Position numbers and translations under genes: made by a program. The notes beneath the pieces were generated by a model. It saw only the letters and a list, made by a program, of their open reading frames with translations, did no database searches and was not told the DNA's origin. A stretch of DNA of 64,000 nt, from positions 1,116,001 to 1,180,000 of the forward strand of contig OY762063.1 of NCBI GenBank assembly GCA_963665075.1, in the 5' to 3' direction. This document shows positions 44,531 through 52,937 of the stretch, piece by piece. Source of the DNA: JAPULR01 sp963665075. Lineage in GTDB: Bacteria; Chloroflexota; Dehalococcoidia; Lucifugimonadales; GCA-2712585. How positions within the stretch are numbered: the stretch's first letter is position 1; each line of letters begins with the position of its first letter.

Positions 44531-46426
44531 CTATCTCTTCACGAGGGTGGCGTACTCGTACTTGGCCGTGGGACCCCAGACGGAAATATGGGCGGAGTAT
44601 TCCTCGATGATGCTATGGTCCATGCCCATGACGGGAAGAATCCAGAACATCGGCCCCGTGGAGTGGTTGTCGTAGAGGAACTGCCCGATTTCCGTGACGA
44701 GCTGATCGCGTCTCTCCGGGACCAGTTCTTCCGCATACATGTCCACCAGGCGGCTCAACTCAGGGTGATCGAACCAATGCTCGCTGTGGGCTTGCAGCTT
44801 CATGTTCAGGGGAAGCTGGAATTCAAGGTTGATGTAGCCGATTCCTGCGATGGCCACGGCGTTGTTCATTCCCCAGTTGCGGCGCAGGTTTCTGAACCTG
44901 GACCCCTCTGTGAATTCCAGATTCGCACGGACGCCGATCTCGTTCCAATAGGCGGTGATGGCTTCAGCAATATCGCCAATTTCCGGGATGGACGGATTCA
45001 GGCCCCAACGTACGGTTAGATCAAAGCCGTCTTCGTAGCCCGCCTCGACCAGGAGTCTCCTGGACTCGTCGGGGTCATAGGGATAGGGCGTCCACGAATC
45101 CTGGAATCCCCTGGCGTTGGGAGGAATGTCGGAGATGGTCTGGGGCACCATTCGCCCTTCGTAGAAGGAGTCGTTGATGGCTTCTCTGTTGATGGCATAA
45201 TTCAAGGCTTTCCGCACTTCCAACTTGGTCAGAGGGTCCGTTTCGTCCAGCTTCGGTTCCACGCCCTCGGGCACGGCGTAGTATTGACCGCCAAACTGGA
45301 CCTCCATCCAGTTGCCCGGTAGGGTGCTGTAGATAATCTGGAAGCCGCGCTCACGGACCGTGGGCACCAGGTTGGGGGAGATGGAGGCAAGCTGCACTTC
45401 CTGATTAAACAGCATCGCCATGCGGGTCGCCGTCTCCTGGACGCCAATGAACCGAAGCTCCTCAATCTCCGGCGTCTTTCGCCAGTGGCTATCCACCTTC
45501 TCGAATTCGAAGTGGCTGTTGATGGCGTGCTCAACGTACCGGAACGGGCCGGTGCCGATGGGCTGGGCGGCGTACCCTTCCTCACCTACGGCGTCGAAGT
45601 AGTCCTTGCTCTGGACGAGGAAGGAAATCTCGCCGAGCCAAACGGCCAGCACCGGATTGGGCACGTTCAGGGTCATCTTGACTTCATGGTCGTCAACGAT
45701 TTCAAAGTTGTCTTCGCTGTCGGCCCAGAGAGCGAACAGACCGGAACCAACAACCTGGGCGTCCGGCGATATGTACATCATCCAAGTATGAACGAAGTCC
45801 TTGGAAGTGAACTCCGGCCCGGTGAAAGCGTCCGTGGAATGGAAGGGCACTCCTTCCTGTAGTCTGAAAGTCCAGCCCATACCGTCGGGAGCCATCTCCC
45901 ACTCCCGAAAAAGCTGGGGTTCCTCAACTCCCGTGTAGCGGTCTGAGCCGATGGGATACTCGAAGGCGGGGCGAATCTGGCCGGAGCCGGAGAAGCCGCC
46001 CTTGTGAGGGAGGGTGGTGTACCAGGTGAGCGCGGGGGCCGCCACCACAATTCTGGAAGAGACGGGCGTTAGCGGCGACGGGGGCGCAGCCGTAGGCGTC
46101 GGCCTGGCGGTCGGCGCGGGGGTCGGCGCGGCCGTGGGAACGGGGGTCGGCGCGGCGGTAGCCGTTGCCGTTGGGGTGGGCGCAGCCGTGGGCCGAGGGG
46201 TTGCCGCAGGGGAGGCCGTCGGCGTTGGCTGTGGCGCGGGGCTGTCCGTCGGCGTCGGTGTCATTACCGGGGTTGCCGGCATTGCCGTGGGCGCAGGGGC
46301 GACGGTGGGGGCCGGAGTGGGGGTATCATCCCCTCCACATGCGGCTATGAGCAGTACAAGGGACGTTGCCGACAGCAGGCCAATCACCGATACTTGCGTA
46401 AAGAATCGCAGAGACAAAGCAACCAT
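44531..46426 (-). CDS. ABC-type peptide/oligopeptide substrate-binding lipoprotein
   Basis: A 631-residue extracytoplasmic solute-binding protein of family 5 (DppA/OppA type). Residues 1-29 are a lipoprotein signal with Cys30 in LIAAC; residues 34-122 are a long Pro/Thr/Ala linker; the binding protein follows, with GWTFRLQEGVPFHST, DFVHTWMMY, GTGPFRYVEH and VRKALNYAINREAIND. No permease or ATPase gene is next to it, so it depends on a transporter elsewhere. ATG at 46426 follows AGGGGG; the longer frame is rejected. Confidence 0.92.
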   Translation of the reverse strand: MVALSLRFFTQVSVIGLLSATSLVLLIAACGGDDTPTPAPTVAPAPTAMPATPVMTPTPTDSPAPQPTPTASPAATPRPTAAPTPTATATAAPTPVPTAAPTPAPTARPTPTAAPPSPLTPVSSRIVVAAPALTWYTTLPHKGGFSGSGQIRPAFEYPIGSDRYTGVEEPQLFREWEMAPDGMGWTFRLQEGVPFHSTDAFTGPEFTSKDFVHTWMMYISPDAQVVGSGLFALWADSEDNFEIVDDHEVKMTLNVPNPVLAVWLGEISFLVQSKDYFDAVGEEGYAAQPIGTGPFRYVEHAINSHFEFEKVDSHWRKTPEIEELRFIGVQETATRMAMLFNQEVQLASISPNLVPTVRERGFQIIYSTLPGNWMEVQFGGQYYAVPEGVEPKLDETDPLTKLEVRKALNYAINREAINDSFYEGRMVPQTISDIPPNARGFQDSWTPYPYDPDESRRLLVEAGYEDGFDLTVRWGLNPSIPEIGDIAEAITAYWNEIGVRANLEFTEGSRFRNLRRNWGMNNAVAIAGIGYINLEFQLPLNMKLQAHSEHWFDHPELSRLVDMYAEELVPERRDQLVTEIGQFLYDNHSTGPMFWILPVMGMDHSIIEEYSAHISVWGPTAKYEYATLVKR

Positions 46427-46682
46427 TTCGCCCCCTCGTTGGTAGAAGTTTACGAATTCATAGAAGCCAGCAATGACAAGAGCGACTTCGCAGAGAATTC
46501 GAGGGGAAACTTGCACGCCAAACGTAACACCGCCATTCTCCAACGTCAACCCTGAACCTTTGAACAGCACTGATTCTACGAAAACGTCAGGCCATCAAAG
46601 AACCAGCGCACATCGTTCATCGGTGGTTGCAAGTGGCGGTGAGGCTGGTAGGATGGGGGAAGAAGGTTTGGGAGGCAGGCGC

Positions 46683-47378
46683 ATGGAAGATGAAACCCGG
46701 AAGCCCTTTATCCGCTATAGCTTCTTTAGGGCGGAACCGGATTGGGGGAGGCTGCCGGAAGACGAGCGTCGCATGGGGAGGGCGCAACTGGTGGAGGCGG
46801 TGGCGGAAATGGGGGCCGTCATCGACGTCCGCAGCTATTCGCTAATCGGCACTCGCGCAGACGCGGACTTCATGCTCTGGCAGATAGCCCCCAGCCTGGA
46901 AGCGCTTCAGAATCTCGTCGCGCGCATTCGCGCCACCGGCATGGGAAGCTACCTGACCGCCGCCTATTCCTACCTGGCCGTCACCAGACCTTCGCCGTAT
47001 ACGAAGGGGCACCGCCATACGGGGCAAACGTCGAGGGACGGTTCTATCACGCCCAGGGGCGACGACTACCTATTCGTCTACCCCTTCACCAAGACCCACG
47101 AGTGGTACCAGCTTCCGGCGGAAAAGCGCCAGGAGTTGATGGGCGAGCACTTCAGGATGGGGCATCGCTACCCCAACATCAAGGTGCACACCGCCTATTC
47201 CTTCGGCATCGACGACCACGACTTCGTGTTGGGTTTCGAAGGGAACGACCCGGAGGAGTTCGTGCGGCTGGTGATGGAATTGCGGCATTCCGGGGCCAGG
47301 CCGTATACACTGGCGGACACGCCCATCTTCACCTGCGTGAGTACGCCGCTGGAAGAGTGCCTGGAGAGTCTGGGTTAA
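46683..47378 (+). CDS. chlorite dismutase-family protein, HemQ-like
   Basis: A 231-residue member of the chlorite dismutase/HemQ family. HemQ (coproheme decarboxylase) makes haem b in the coproporphyrin branch. Family segments are FIRYSFFRAEPDW, ADADFMLWQIAPS, YLAVTRPSPY, FVYPFTKTHEWYQLP and RYPNIKVHTAYSFGIDDHDFVLGFE; MGEHFRMGHRYP contains the likely proximal His. ATG at 46683 follows GGGAGG. It converges with a DtxR-type iron regulator and a ferredoxin gene, which fits a role in haem/iron. True chlorite dismutation is unlikely but not excluded. Confidence 0.82.
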   Translation: MEDETRKPFIRYSFFRAEPDWGRLPEDERRMGRAQLVEAVAEMGAVIDVRSYSLIGTRADADFMLWQIAPSLEALQNLVARIRATGMGSYLTAAYSYLAVTRPSPYTKGHRHTGQTSRDGSITPRGDDYLFVYPFTKTHEWYQLPAEKRQELMGEHFRMGHRYPNIKVHTAYSFGIDDHDFVLGFEGNDPEEFVRLVMELRHSGARPYTLADTPIFTCVSTPLEECLESLG

Positions 47379-47388
47379 CCGGGGGAAA

Positions 47389-48150
47389 CTAGCTGCTGAT
47401 CCGGTTCAGGTAAATCCTGGACGCCGTCAAGAACCCCATAGCCGTCTCGCCCATAGGCGTATCGAAGGTTATGACGTCGCGATAGTCTCCCAACTCCAGC
47501 ACCTTGATAGCCTCGCCGGGAAGGATCCGGTACTTGCAAAGGAACCCCAGCAGCTTCGGGTCCTCGTCCGGCAGGCTGACCACCCGATAGCTCACGCCCG
47601 GCTTGGCCTCGCTCATGGGAATCACCTTGCCGGTGGGCTTCTTGTAGCCGCTGCCGGGGATGGGCTTCCCGAAGGGGCAGGTGGTGGGGCCGTTCACGGC
47701 GGCGTTTATGCGGTCTTCCAGGTAGGGGGAGATACCGTGCTCCAGTTGGTGGGCCTCTTCGTCGGCGCGGGGCAATTCCACCCCCAGCACGTCTACGACC
47801 AGCCGCTCGGCCAAACGGTGTCTGCGGGCAATGCCCTTAGCCAACTCGGCGCCCTTCTCGGTGAACTCGATATCCTTCTTGGAGGAGATGCGAATGAGGC
47901 CGTCGCGGGACATGCGACGCAGCATCCCAAGAATGGACGGAAGGGTGGTGCCCAGGCCCTCCGACGCGGGAAGACGGCGAATGTAGGCCGCCAGCTGCGC
48001 GAGAACCGTCGATTCCTGCTCTTCCTTGAGGATGTAGAGGGAAAGCAGGTAGTTTTCAACGACAGACGAAAGACGTTCCGTGGGGTCTGAACGCGCCCTG
48101 GACTTGGATTTATTCGCAGTAGTCGTCAAAGAGGAGTTTGCCCCTCTCAC
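47389..48150 (-). CDS. DtxR/MntR-family metal-dependent regulator with FeoA domain
   Basis: A 253-residue regulator. Residues 25-100 form the winged helix (ENYLLSLYILKEEQE, PSILGMLRRMSRDGLI, FTEKGAELAKGIARRHRLAERLV), 100-150 the metal-binding and dimerisation part (GVELPRADEEAHQLEHGISPYLEDRI), and the C-terminus is an SH3-like FeoA domain (VSLPDEDPKLLGFLCKYRILPGEAIKVLE). It should repress iron or manganese genes when metal-loaded. GTG at 48150 is the start. It follows the ferredoxin gene by 16 bases, so the two form an operon. Confidence 0.88.
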   Translation of the reverse strand: MRGANSSLTTTANKSKSRARSDPTERLSSVVENYLLSLYILKEEQESTVLAQLAAYIRRLPASEGLGTTLPSILGMLRRMSRDGLIRISSKKDIEFTEKGAELAKGIARRHRLAERLVVDVLGVELPRADEEAHQLEHGISPYLEDRINAAVNGPTTCPFGKPIPGSGYKKPTGKVIPMSEAKPGVSYRVVSLPDEDPKLLGFLCKYRILPGEAIKVLELGDYRDVITFDTPMGETAMGFLTASRIYLNRISS

Positions 48151-48166
48151 GTTCCGGGCCGGGGCG

Positions 48167-48439
48167 TTAGAGGCTTCGCTTCAGCGTTGAAAGGTCCCTG
48201 TCCTTGAAGTAGTCGTAGTTCATATCGATGTACTCGGCCCACTCCTCCGGCACGGTGTCCTCCGGGAAGATGGCCACAACGGGGCATACGGGCTCACAGG
48301 CCGCGCAGTCGATGCACTCGTCCGGGTTGATGAAGAACATGGTGTCCTCATCCGTAGTATAGATGCAGTCGACGGGACAAACGTCCACGCACGCAGCATC
48401 TTTAACGTCAACACACGGCTCCGCTATGATGTAGGTCAT
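48167..48439 (-). CDS. fdxA: seven-iron ferredoxin
   Basis: A 90-residue ferredoxin. Cys9, Cys17 and Cys52 match the [3Fe-4S] ligands and Cys21, Cys42, Cys45 and Cys48 the [4Fe-4S] ligands of seven-iron ferredoxins; the usual extra Cys between the first two is replaced. It carries electrons in the cytosol; the partner is unknown. AAGGAG precedes the ATG at 48439. It is the first gene of a likely operon with the DtxR-type regulator. Confidence 0.92.
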   Translation of the reverse strand: MTYIIAEPCVDVKDAACVDVCPVDCIYTTDEDTMFFINPDECIDCAACEPVCPVVAIFPEDTVPEEWAEYIDMNYDYFKDRDLSTLKRSL

Positions 48440-48452
48440 GAACTACCGCTCC

Positions 48453-48472
48453 TTAGTCGAAAATTCGGATAA
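48453..48472. promoter_or_regulatory. dyad in the fdxA leader, possible metal-regulator operator
   Basis: TTAGTCGAAAATTCGGATAA has partial dyad symmetry (TTA...TAA outside, CGAA/TTCG inside). An extended -10 box TGATATAAT lies upstream on the minus strand (TATAAT complement at 48505-48510), so the dyad would be about 26-45 bases into the transcript. It could be the self-regulating site of the DtxR-type protein. It is not a close match to the known DtxR consensus. Confidence 0.35.
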
Positions 48473-48581
48473 TCCGCCCTTGGGACATATCGCCACGGCA
48501 AGACATTATATCACAATCGCTTGCCAAATCCCACAGCTTCACGCCCCCGGTTCCAACCAGCCCCAACGTGGCGGGATTGCC

Positions 48582-49043
48582 CTAAAGCACCAGGCCGTAG
48601 GTGCGCTTCTTGATGCTGAGATTGACGAAGGTCTCCGTGCGGGTCACGCCCGGAATGGTACCTATCTTGGTGCGGAGGAAGACGCCAAGCTCCTCGGTGG
48701 AAGGCTTGGCCACGCAGGCGAAGACGTCGAAGGCGCCGGTGGTGATGGCGACGTAGTGCACGTCATTCATATCCCTGATGGCGTCGGCCACGGCGTCCAG
48801 CTTGCCGGGCGCGGTTTGCAGCCCGATCAGGGCCGTCGTGGGATAGCCCATCTTGCCCAGGTCCGGCACCGCCTTGATTTTGATAACCTCTTCCTCCACC
48901 AGCCGACGCAGTCGGCGGCGGATGGTTCCCTCGCTGACGCCGACCTCCCGGGCAATTTTCGCGTTGGACGACCTTCCGTCCTTCTCCAATATCTTAATTA
49001 TCTCGTTGTCGGTGTAGTCCTGCTTGTTGACCGTTTCTTCCAT
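48582..49043 (-). CDS. Lrp/AsnC-family transcriptional regulator
   Basis: A 153-residue regulator with an N-terminal AsnC-type helix-turn-helix (TDNEIIKILEKDGRSSNAKIAREVGVSEGTIRRRLRRL across two parts of the protein) and a C-terminal RAM ligand-binding domain (ALIGLQTAPGKLDAVADAIR, VHYVAITTGAFDVFA). Such proteins sense amino acids and form octamers. The promoter is clear: TTGACA, 17 bases, TATCAT on the minus strand (49081-49109), leaving a leader of about 35 bases. The target genes are unknown. Confidence 0.9.
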   Translation of the reverse strand: MEETVNKQDYTDNEIIKILEKDGRSSNAKIAREVGVSEGTIRRRLRRLVEEEVIKIKAVPDLGKMGYPTTALIGLQTAPGKLDAVADAIRDMNDVHYVAITTGAFDVFACVAKPSTEELGVFLRTKIGTIPGVTRTETFVNLSIKKRTYGLVL

Positions 49044-49080
49044 TCTTCCCTCTCAAAAGTAGCGAAAATAATGCCGTGGT

Positions 49081-49109
49081 ATGATAAACTTAAAGACGAA
49101 TCCTGTCAA
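49081..49109 (-). promoter_or_regulatory. sigma70 promoter of the Lrp-type gene
   Basis: Minus-strand TTGACA (49104-49109), 17-base spacer, TATCAT (49081-49086), 38 bases before the ATG at 49043. Confidence 0.75.
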
Positions 49110-49286
49110 TAGCCCCATGAATCAAGACGATAGCGTTAGATAAATCGCATATAGTCTTTGAAATGCATAACAATCGTGGTTGAGCCCCGGTTGTCCATTT
49201 TTCGGCAAGCGGCGTCGCTTCGCTGAGAAATGCCCGGCTTTTCTTGGTAAAAACGCCGCTATTCTGATATAGTTGAATCTCAACGG

Positions 49287-49378
49287 GGAGGGATCGCATA
49301 GTGGCCTAGTGCGGGCGCCTGCTAAGCGCTTTGGCCGAGAAGTCGGCCTCGTGGGTTCGAATCCCACTCCCTCCGCCA
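49287..49378 (+). tRNA. tRNA-Ser (GCT)
   Basis: Acceptor GGAGGGA / TCCCTCC, anticodon stem around CTGCTAA with anticodon GCT (49321-49323), a long variable arm (TTGGCCGAGAAGTCGGCC) as in class II tRNAs, TTCGAAT in the T arm, discriminator G and encoded CCA (49376-49378). It decodes AGC/AGU. Confidence 0.93.
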
Positions 49379-49440
49379 GGTTTTTCTACCCTACGTACAG
49401 CAAGGAATTCATCCAGCAGTAAGCGGAAATCGAAGCCACC

Positions 49441-50772
49441 ATGAACAGCTACTACATCTGGACAATCGGCTGTCAGATGAACAAGGCCGACTCGGAATCC
49501 CTCTCCACGGCCCTCAACCAGGCCGGGCTGAGTCCCACGCTCAACGCCTCCCAGGCCGACGTGGTGGTGCTCAACTCCTGCGTGGTGCGACAGAGCGCGG
49601 AGGACAAGGTCGTAGGCACGTTGAGCATGATGAAATCCGTCAAGGCCAAGAAGCCGGGCCAGATTCTCGCCCTGATGGGATGCATGGTCGGCGCAAAGAC
49701 GGAGGAACTGGAGCGGCGCTTTCCCCAGGTGGACGTTTTCATGCGCCCTCAGCAGTTCGCCCCCATGCTCGACCTGCTGGAGGAAAGGCTGGGCATCGAC
49801 ACGGAGGGCTGCCTCAGCGCCGTGGCACCGGACAGTCCTTCCGTCAGCAGCTACGTGCCCGTCATCCACGGCTGCGACCTGATGTGCACCTTCTGCATCA
49901 TCCCCTTCCGCCGCGGACGGCAGGTCAGCCGCCCCATCGAGGACATCGTCCATCAGGTGGGACTGATGACCCAACGGGGCATGAAGGAGGTGACGCTGCT
50001 GGGGCAGACGGTGGACGCCTACGGGCACGACTTCGACGAACCCTGCGACCTTTCCCGCCTGCTATATGCCGTGCACTCCGTAGAGGGGCTGGAGCGGCTG
50101 CGCTTCCTGACTTCCCATCCTATATTTATGAGCCAGGGAATCATCGACGCGGTGGCGGAACTGCCCAAGGTCTGCGAGCACATCAACCTGCCCTTCCAGG
50201 CGGGGGACGACGACGTTCTACAAGCCATGCGCCGCCGCTACACCCAGCGTCAGTATCGACAAATCATCGACGACATCCGCGCCACCGTCCCCAACGTGGC
50301 CATCAGCACCGACGTAATCGTTGGCTTCCCCGGCGAAACTCGGGAACAGTTCATGGAGACCTACAAGCTGATAGAGGACTTAGAATTCGACAAGGTGCAC
50401 ATGGCCGCCTATTCCCCCAGGCCCGGCACCTTCGCCATCCGCAAGCTGCCCGATTCCGTGAGCAAGGAGGAGAAGCGGCATCGGCTGAAGGCCCTCGAAT
50501 CCCTACAGAAGGAGATTCAGGAGAAGAAGAACCGCCGCCTCGTCAGGACCACGGAGGAAGTGCTGGTGGAAGGGCGGAAAAAGGGGCGGTGGCAGGGTCG
50601 CACAAGACAGGATAAACTGGTATTCTTTGAGCATCCCTCAGACTTGCTTGGCCGGACGGTTGACGTGAATATCGAAGCCGCCACAGCCTGGTCGCTAAGA
50701 GGCTCGCCGGTGAATACGCGGATTCCCGCCTACGCGGGAATGACGGAGAGAGCGGCGGGGGTGTCGCCATGA
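49441..50772 (+). CDS. miaB: tRNA-2-methylthio-N6-dimethylallyladenosine synthase
   Basis: MiaB methylthiolates i6A37 of tRNAs with two [4Fe-4S] clusters. The N-terminal cluster ligands are Cys11, Cys47 and Cys81; the radical-SAM motif C145-x3-C149-x2-C152 lies in HGCDLMCTFC; INLPFQAGDDDVLQAMRRRYT and a C-terminal TRAM region (VRTTEEVLVEGRKKGRWQGRT) follow. The last residues (RIPAYAGMTERAAGVSP) are encoded by a copy of the ATTCCCGC-type repeat and what follows it, and look like an accidental extension. The stop overlaps the nadA start. Confidence 0.94.
   Translation: MNSYYIWTIGCQMNKADSESLSTALNQAGLSPTLNASQADVVVLNSCVVRQSAEDKVVGTLSMMKSVKAKKPGQILALMGCMVGAKTEELERRFPQVDVFMRPQQFAPMLDLLEERLGIDTEGCLSAVAPDSPSVSSYVPVIHGCDLMCTFCIIPFRRGRQVSRPIEDIVHQVGLMTQRGMKEVTLLGQTVDAYGHDFDEPCDLSRLLYAVHSVEGLERLRFLTSHPIFMSQGIIDAVAELPKVCEHINLPFQAGDDDVLQAMRRRYTQRQYRQIIDDIRATVPNVAISTDVIVGFPGETREQFMETYKLIEDLEFDKVHMAAYSPRPGTFAIRKLPDSVSKEEKRHRLKALESLQKEIQEKKNRRLVRTTEEVLVEGRKKGRWQGRTRQDKLVFFEHPSDLLGRTVDVNIEAATAWSLRGSPVNTRIPAYAGMTERAAGVSP
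50720..50746. repeat. ATTCCCGC-type palindrome inside the miaB 3' end
   Basis: Reads ggattcccgcctacgcggga then atgacgg, the same as the intergenic copy at 24595, but here it is translated as part of the MiaB C-terminus. Confidence 0.85.
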
Positions 50773-51992
50773 CCCTGAAACTCAGGAACCCCAGCGCGGG
50801 CAGAAAACCCTTCCTGCCCATCACCGAAATCGAACACGCCGCCTTCTGCAAGAGCGAAGACGAGCTCCCCGCCAAGCCGCTCCTCGACGAAATCAAGGTC
50901 AACGTCCGGTGGCAGAAGATTCCCCTCAAGTACCTCCGACTCGACGCCGAGGAGTTGGATGACCGCATTCATCAGGCGCGGCAGCAGTTGGGCACGAAAG
51001 TCGTCGTCCTTGGGCACCACTACCAGCGGGAGGAGGTCATCAAGTACGCCGACTTCCAGGGCGATTCCTACCTGCTCTCTCAGCAAGCCGCAAGCCAGAC
51101 TGAGGCGGAATACATCATCTTCTGCGGCGTCCACTTCATGGCCGAAACCGCCCGCATCCTTTGCGCGCCCCGCCAGCGCGTCATCCTGCCCAACATCACC
51201 GCCGGCTGTTCAATGGCCGACATGGCCCCCACCGGCGACGTGCTCGACGCCTGGGACGATTTGGAAGACCTGCTCGGTACGAATTCCGTCGTCCCCATCA
51301 CCTACATGAATTCCACCGCCGAGATTAAGGCGCTATGCGGAAGGAACGGCGGCATCGTCTGCACCTCCTCCAACGCCGCGGGGACCTTCGAGTGGGCCTT
51401 TCAACGGGGCGACCGCGTCCTCTTCCTTCCCGACCAGCATCTTGGTCGCAACACCGCCCTCAACATGGGCATCGACCTGGACGATATGATCGTCTGGAAT
51501 CCCTTCAAGCCGATGGGCGGTCACACGGAAGAGCGTATTCGCGACTCCAAAGTCATCCTGTGGCAGGGTCACTGCTCCGTGCACACCCGCTTCACTCCGC
51601 GCCAGATTGATACGGCGCGCCAGCGTTACCCGGACATCAGCGTCATCGTCCACCCCGAGTGCACGATGGAGACGGTGCAGGCCGCCGACATGAACGGCTC
51701 CACCGAGACCATCCGCAAGGCCATCAACGAGGCGCCCGCCGGAAGCCAGTGGGCCATCGGCACGGAAATCAGCCTCGTCAACCGTCTCGCCAAGAACAAC
51801 CCGGACAAGGTTGTCTTCTGCCTCGACCCCATCGTCTGCCCCTGCTCCACCATGTACCGAATCCACCCCGCCTATCTCTCGTGGGTGCTGGATTCCCTTA
51901 TAGATGGCGAGATAGTCAACGAAATCAGGGTAGACGATGAGACCAAGCGCCACGCCCACACCGCCCTTGAGCGGATGCTGGAGGTCTCCTAG
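50769..51992 (+). CDS. nadA: quinolinate synthase
   Basis: NadA condenses iminoaspartate and dihydroxyacetone phosphate to quinolinate. The 407-residue protein has the motifs LGHHYQREEV, Cys119 in FCGVHFMAETA, Cys198 in VCTSSNA and the late Cys in CPCSTMYRIHP, which together bind the [4Fe-4S] cluster. It is longer at the N-terminus than the E. coli enzyme by about 60 residues, as in other non-proteobacterial forms. The ATG at 50769 overlaps the miaB stop; nadC follows 65 bases downstream. Confidence 0.95.
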   Translation: MTLKLRNPSAGRKPFLPITEIEHAAFCKSEDELPAKPLLDEIKVNVRWQKIPLKYLRLDAEELDDRIHQARQQLGTKVVVLGHHYQREEVIKYADFQGDSYLLSQQAASQTEAEYIIFCGVHFMAETARILCAPRQRVILPNITAGCSMADMAPTGDVLDAWDDLEDLLGTNSVVPITYMNSTAEIKALCGRNGGIVCTSSNAAGTFEWAFQRGDRVLFLPDQHLGRNTALNMGIDLDDMIVWNPFKPMGGHTEERIRDSKVILWQGHCSVHTRFTPRQIDTARQRYPDISVIVHPECTMETVQAADMNGSTETIRKAINEAPAGSQWAIGTEISLVNRLAKNNPDKVVFCLDPIVCPCSTMYRIHPAYLSWVLDSLIDGEIVNEIRVDDETKRHAHTALERMLEVS

Positions 51993-52057
51993 CATAGACG
52001 TTACCGTGTTAGAAGCGGCGGAAACCCTCGAATCCCTTGCCATTGGGGTGAGACGAC

Positions 52058-52933
52058 TTGCTTGAAATCACCCCGGAAATACAGCGCCTCATCGACCGCG
52101 CCCTGGAGGAAGACCAGGCCTACGCCGACGCCACCACCCAGGCGTTGATTGACCCCGACATTCGGGCCGTCGGTCAATTCCGCGCCGAATCCGCTGGAGT
52201 CCTCGCCGGACTTCCCGCCGCCCTCGCCGTCTTCCAACGCCTCCAACCTTCCGCCAACCTTCAACCCCTTCTTCACGACGGCGCAATCCTCGAACCCGGC
52301 CAGACCATCGCCGCCGTTTCCGCCTCCGCCGACGTCATTCTAAGGGGCGAGCGTCTCGCCCTGAACATCCTCCAGCGCATGAGCGGCATCGCCACCGAAA
52401 CAGCCAAGTACGTCCGCGCCGTCAGCGGCACGGGCGCCCGCATCATCGACACCCGCAAGACAGCCCCAGGCCTGCGCACGCTGGACAAGTACGCCGTCCG
52501 CATCGGCGGCGGTCACAACCACCGGATGCATCTGGGCGACGGCATTCTCGTTAAGGATAATCACGTCAAACTTCTCCAACATCAGGGCGTCACCCTACCA
52601 GACCTCGTCCGCCGCGCTCGCAAAAAGGCCTCCCACACTCTCAGGATTGAAGTCGAAGTAGACACCCTCGCCCAGCTGAGAGAGGTTCTACGCAGCCCCG
52701 TAGACATCATCCTGCTCGACAACATGACAGTTGAGGAAATGGCGGAAGCTGTCGAAATCACCCGAAACCACGGACGCCAGATCCTTCTCGAAGCCTCCGG
52801 CGGCATCACCATAGACAACGTCGCCGCCGTCGCCAAAACCGGCGTCGACCTGATTTCCGTCGGCGCGCTGACCCACTCCGTCAAGGCCCTCGACATCAGC
52901 ATGGTCGTCAACCCCAGCCCATCCGGAAGGTGA
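52058..52933 (+). CDS. nadC: nicotinate-nucleotide pyrophosphorylase (carboxylating)
   Basis: NadC turns quinolinate and PRPP into nicotinate mononucleotide. The 291-residue protein has ALEEDQAYADATT, LNILQRMSGIAT, IDTRKTAPGLRTLDKYAVRIGGGHNHRMHLGDGILVKDNH (the quinolinate-binding stretch, in one continuous run) and EVEVDTLAQL, VDLISVGALTHSVKALDISM. TTG at 52058 after GGGGTGAG is the start. It lies between nadA and glpX, all on one strand with short gaps. Confidence 0.94.
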   Translation: MLEITPEIQRLIDRALEEDQAYADATTQALIDPDIRAVGQFRAESAGVLAGLPAALAVFQRLQPSANLQPLLHDGAILEPGQTIAAVSASADVILRGERLALNILQRMSGIATETAKYVRAVSGTGARIIDTRKTAPGLRTLDKYAVRIGGGHNHRMHLGDGILVKDNHVKLLQHQGVTLPDLVRRARKKASHTLRIEVEVDTLAQLREVLRSPVDIILLDNMTVEEMAEAVEITRNHGRQILLEASGGITIDNVAAVAKTGVDLISVGALTHSVKALDISMVVNPSPSGR

Positions 52934-52937
52934 AACC

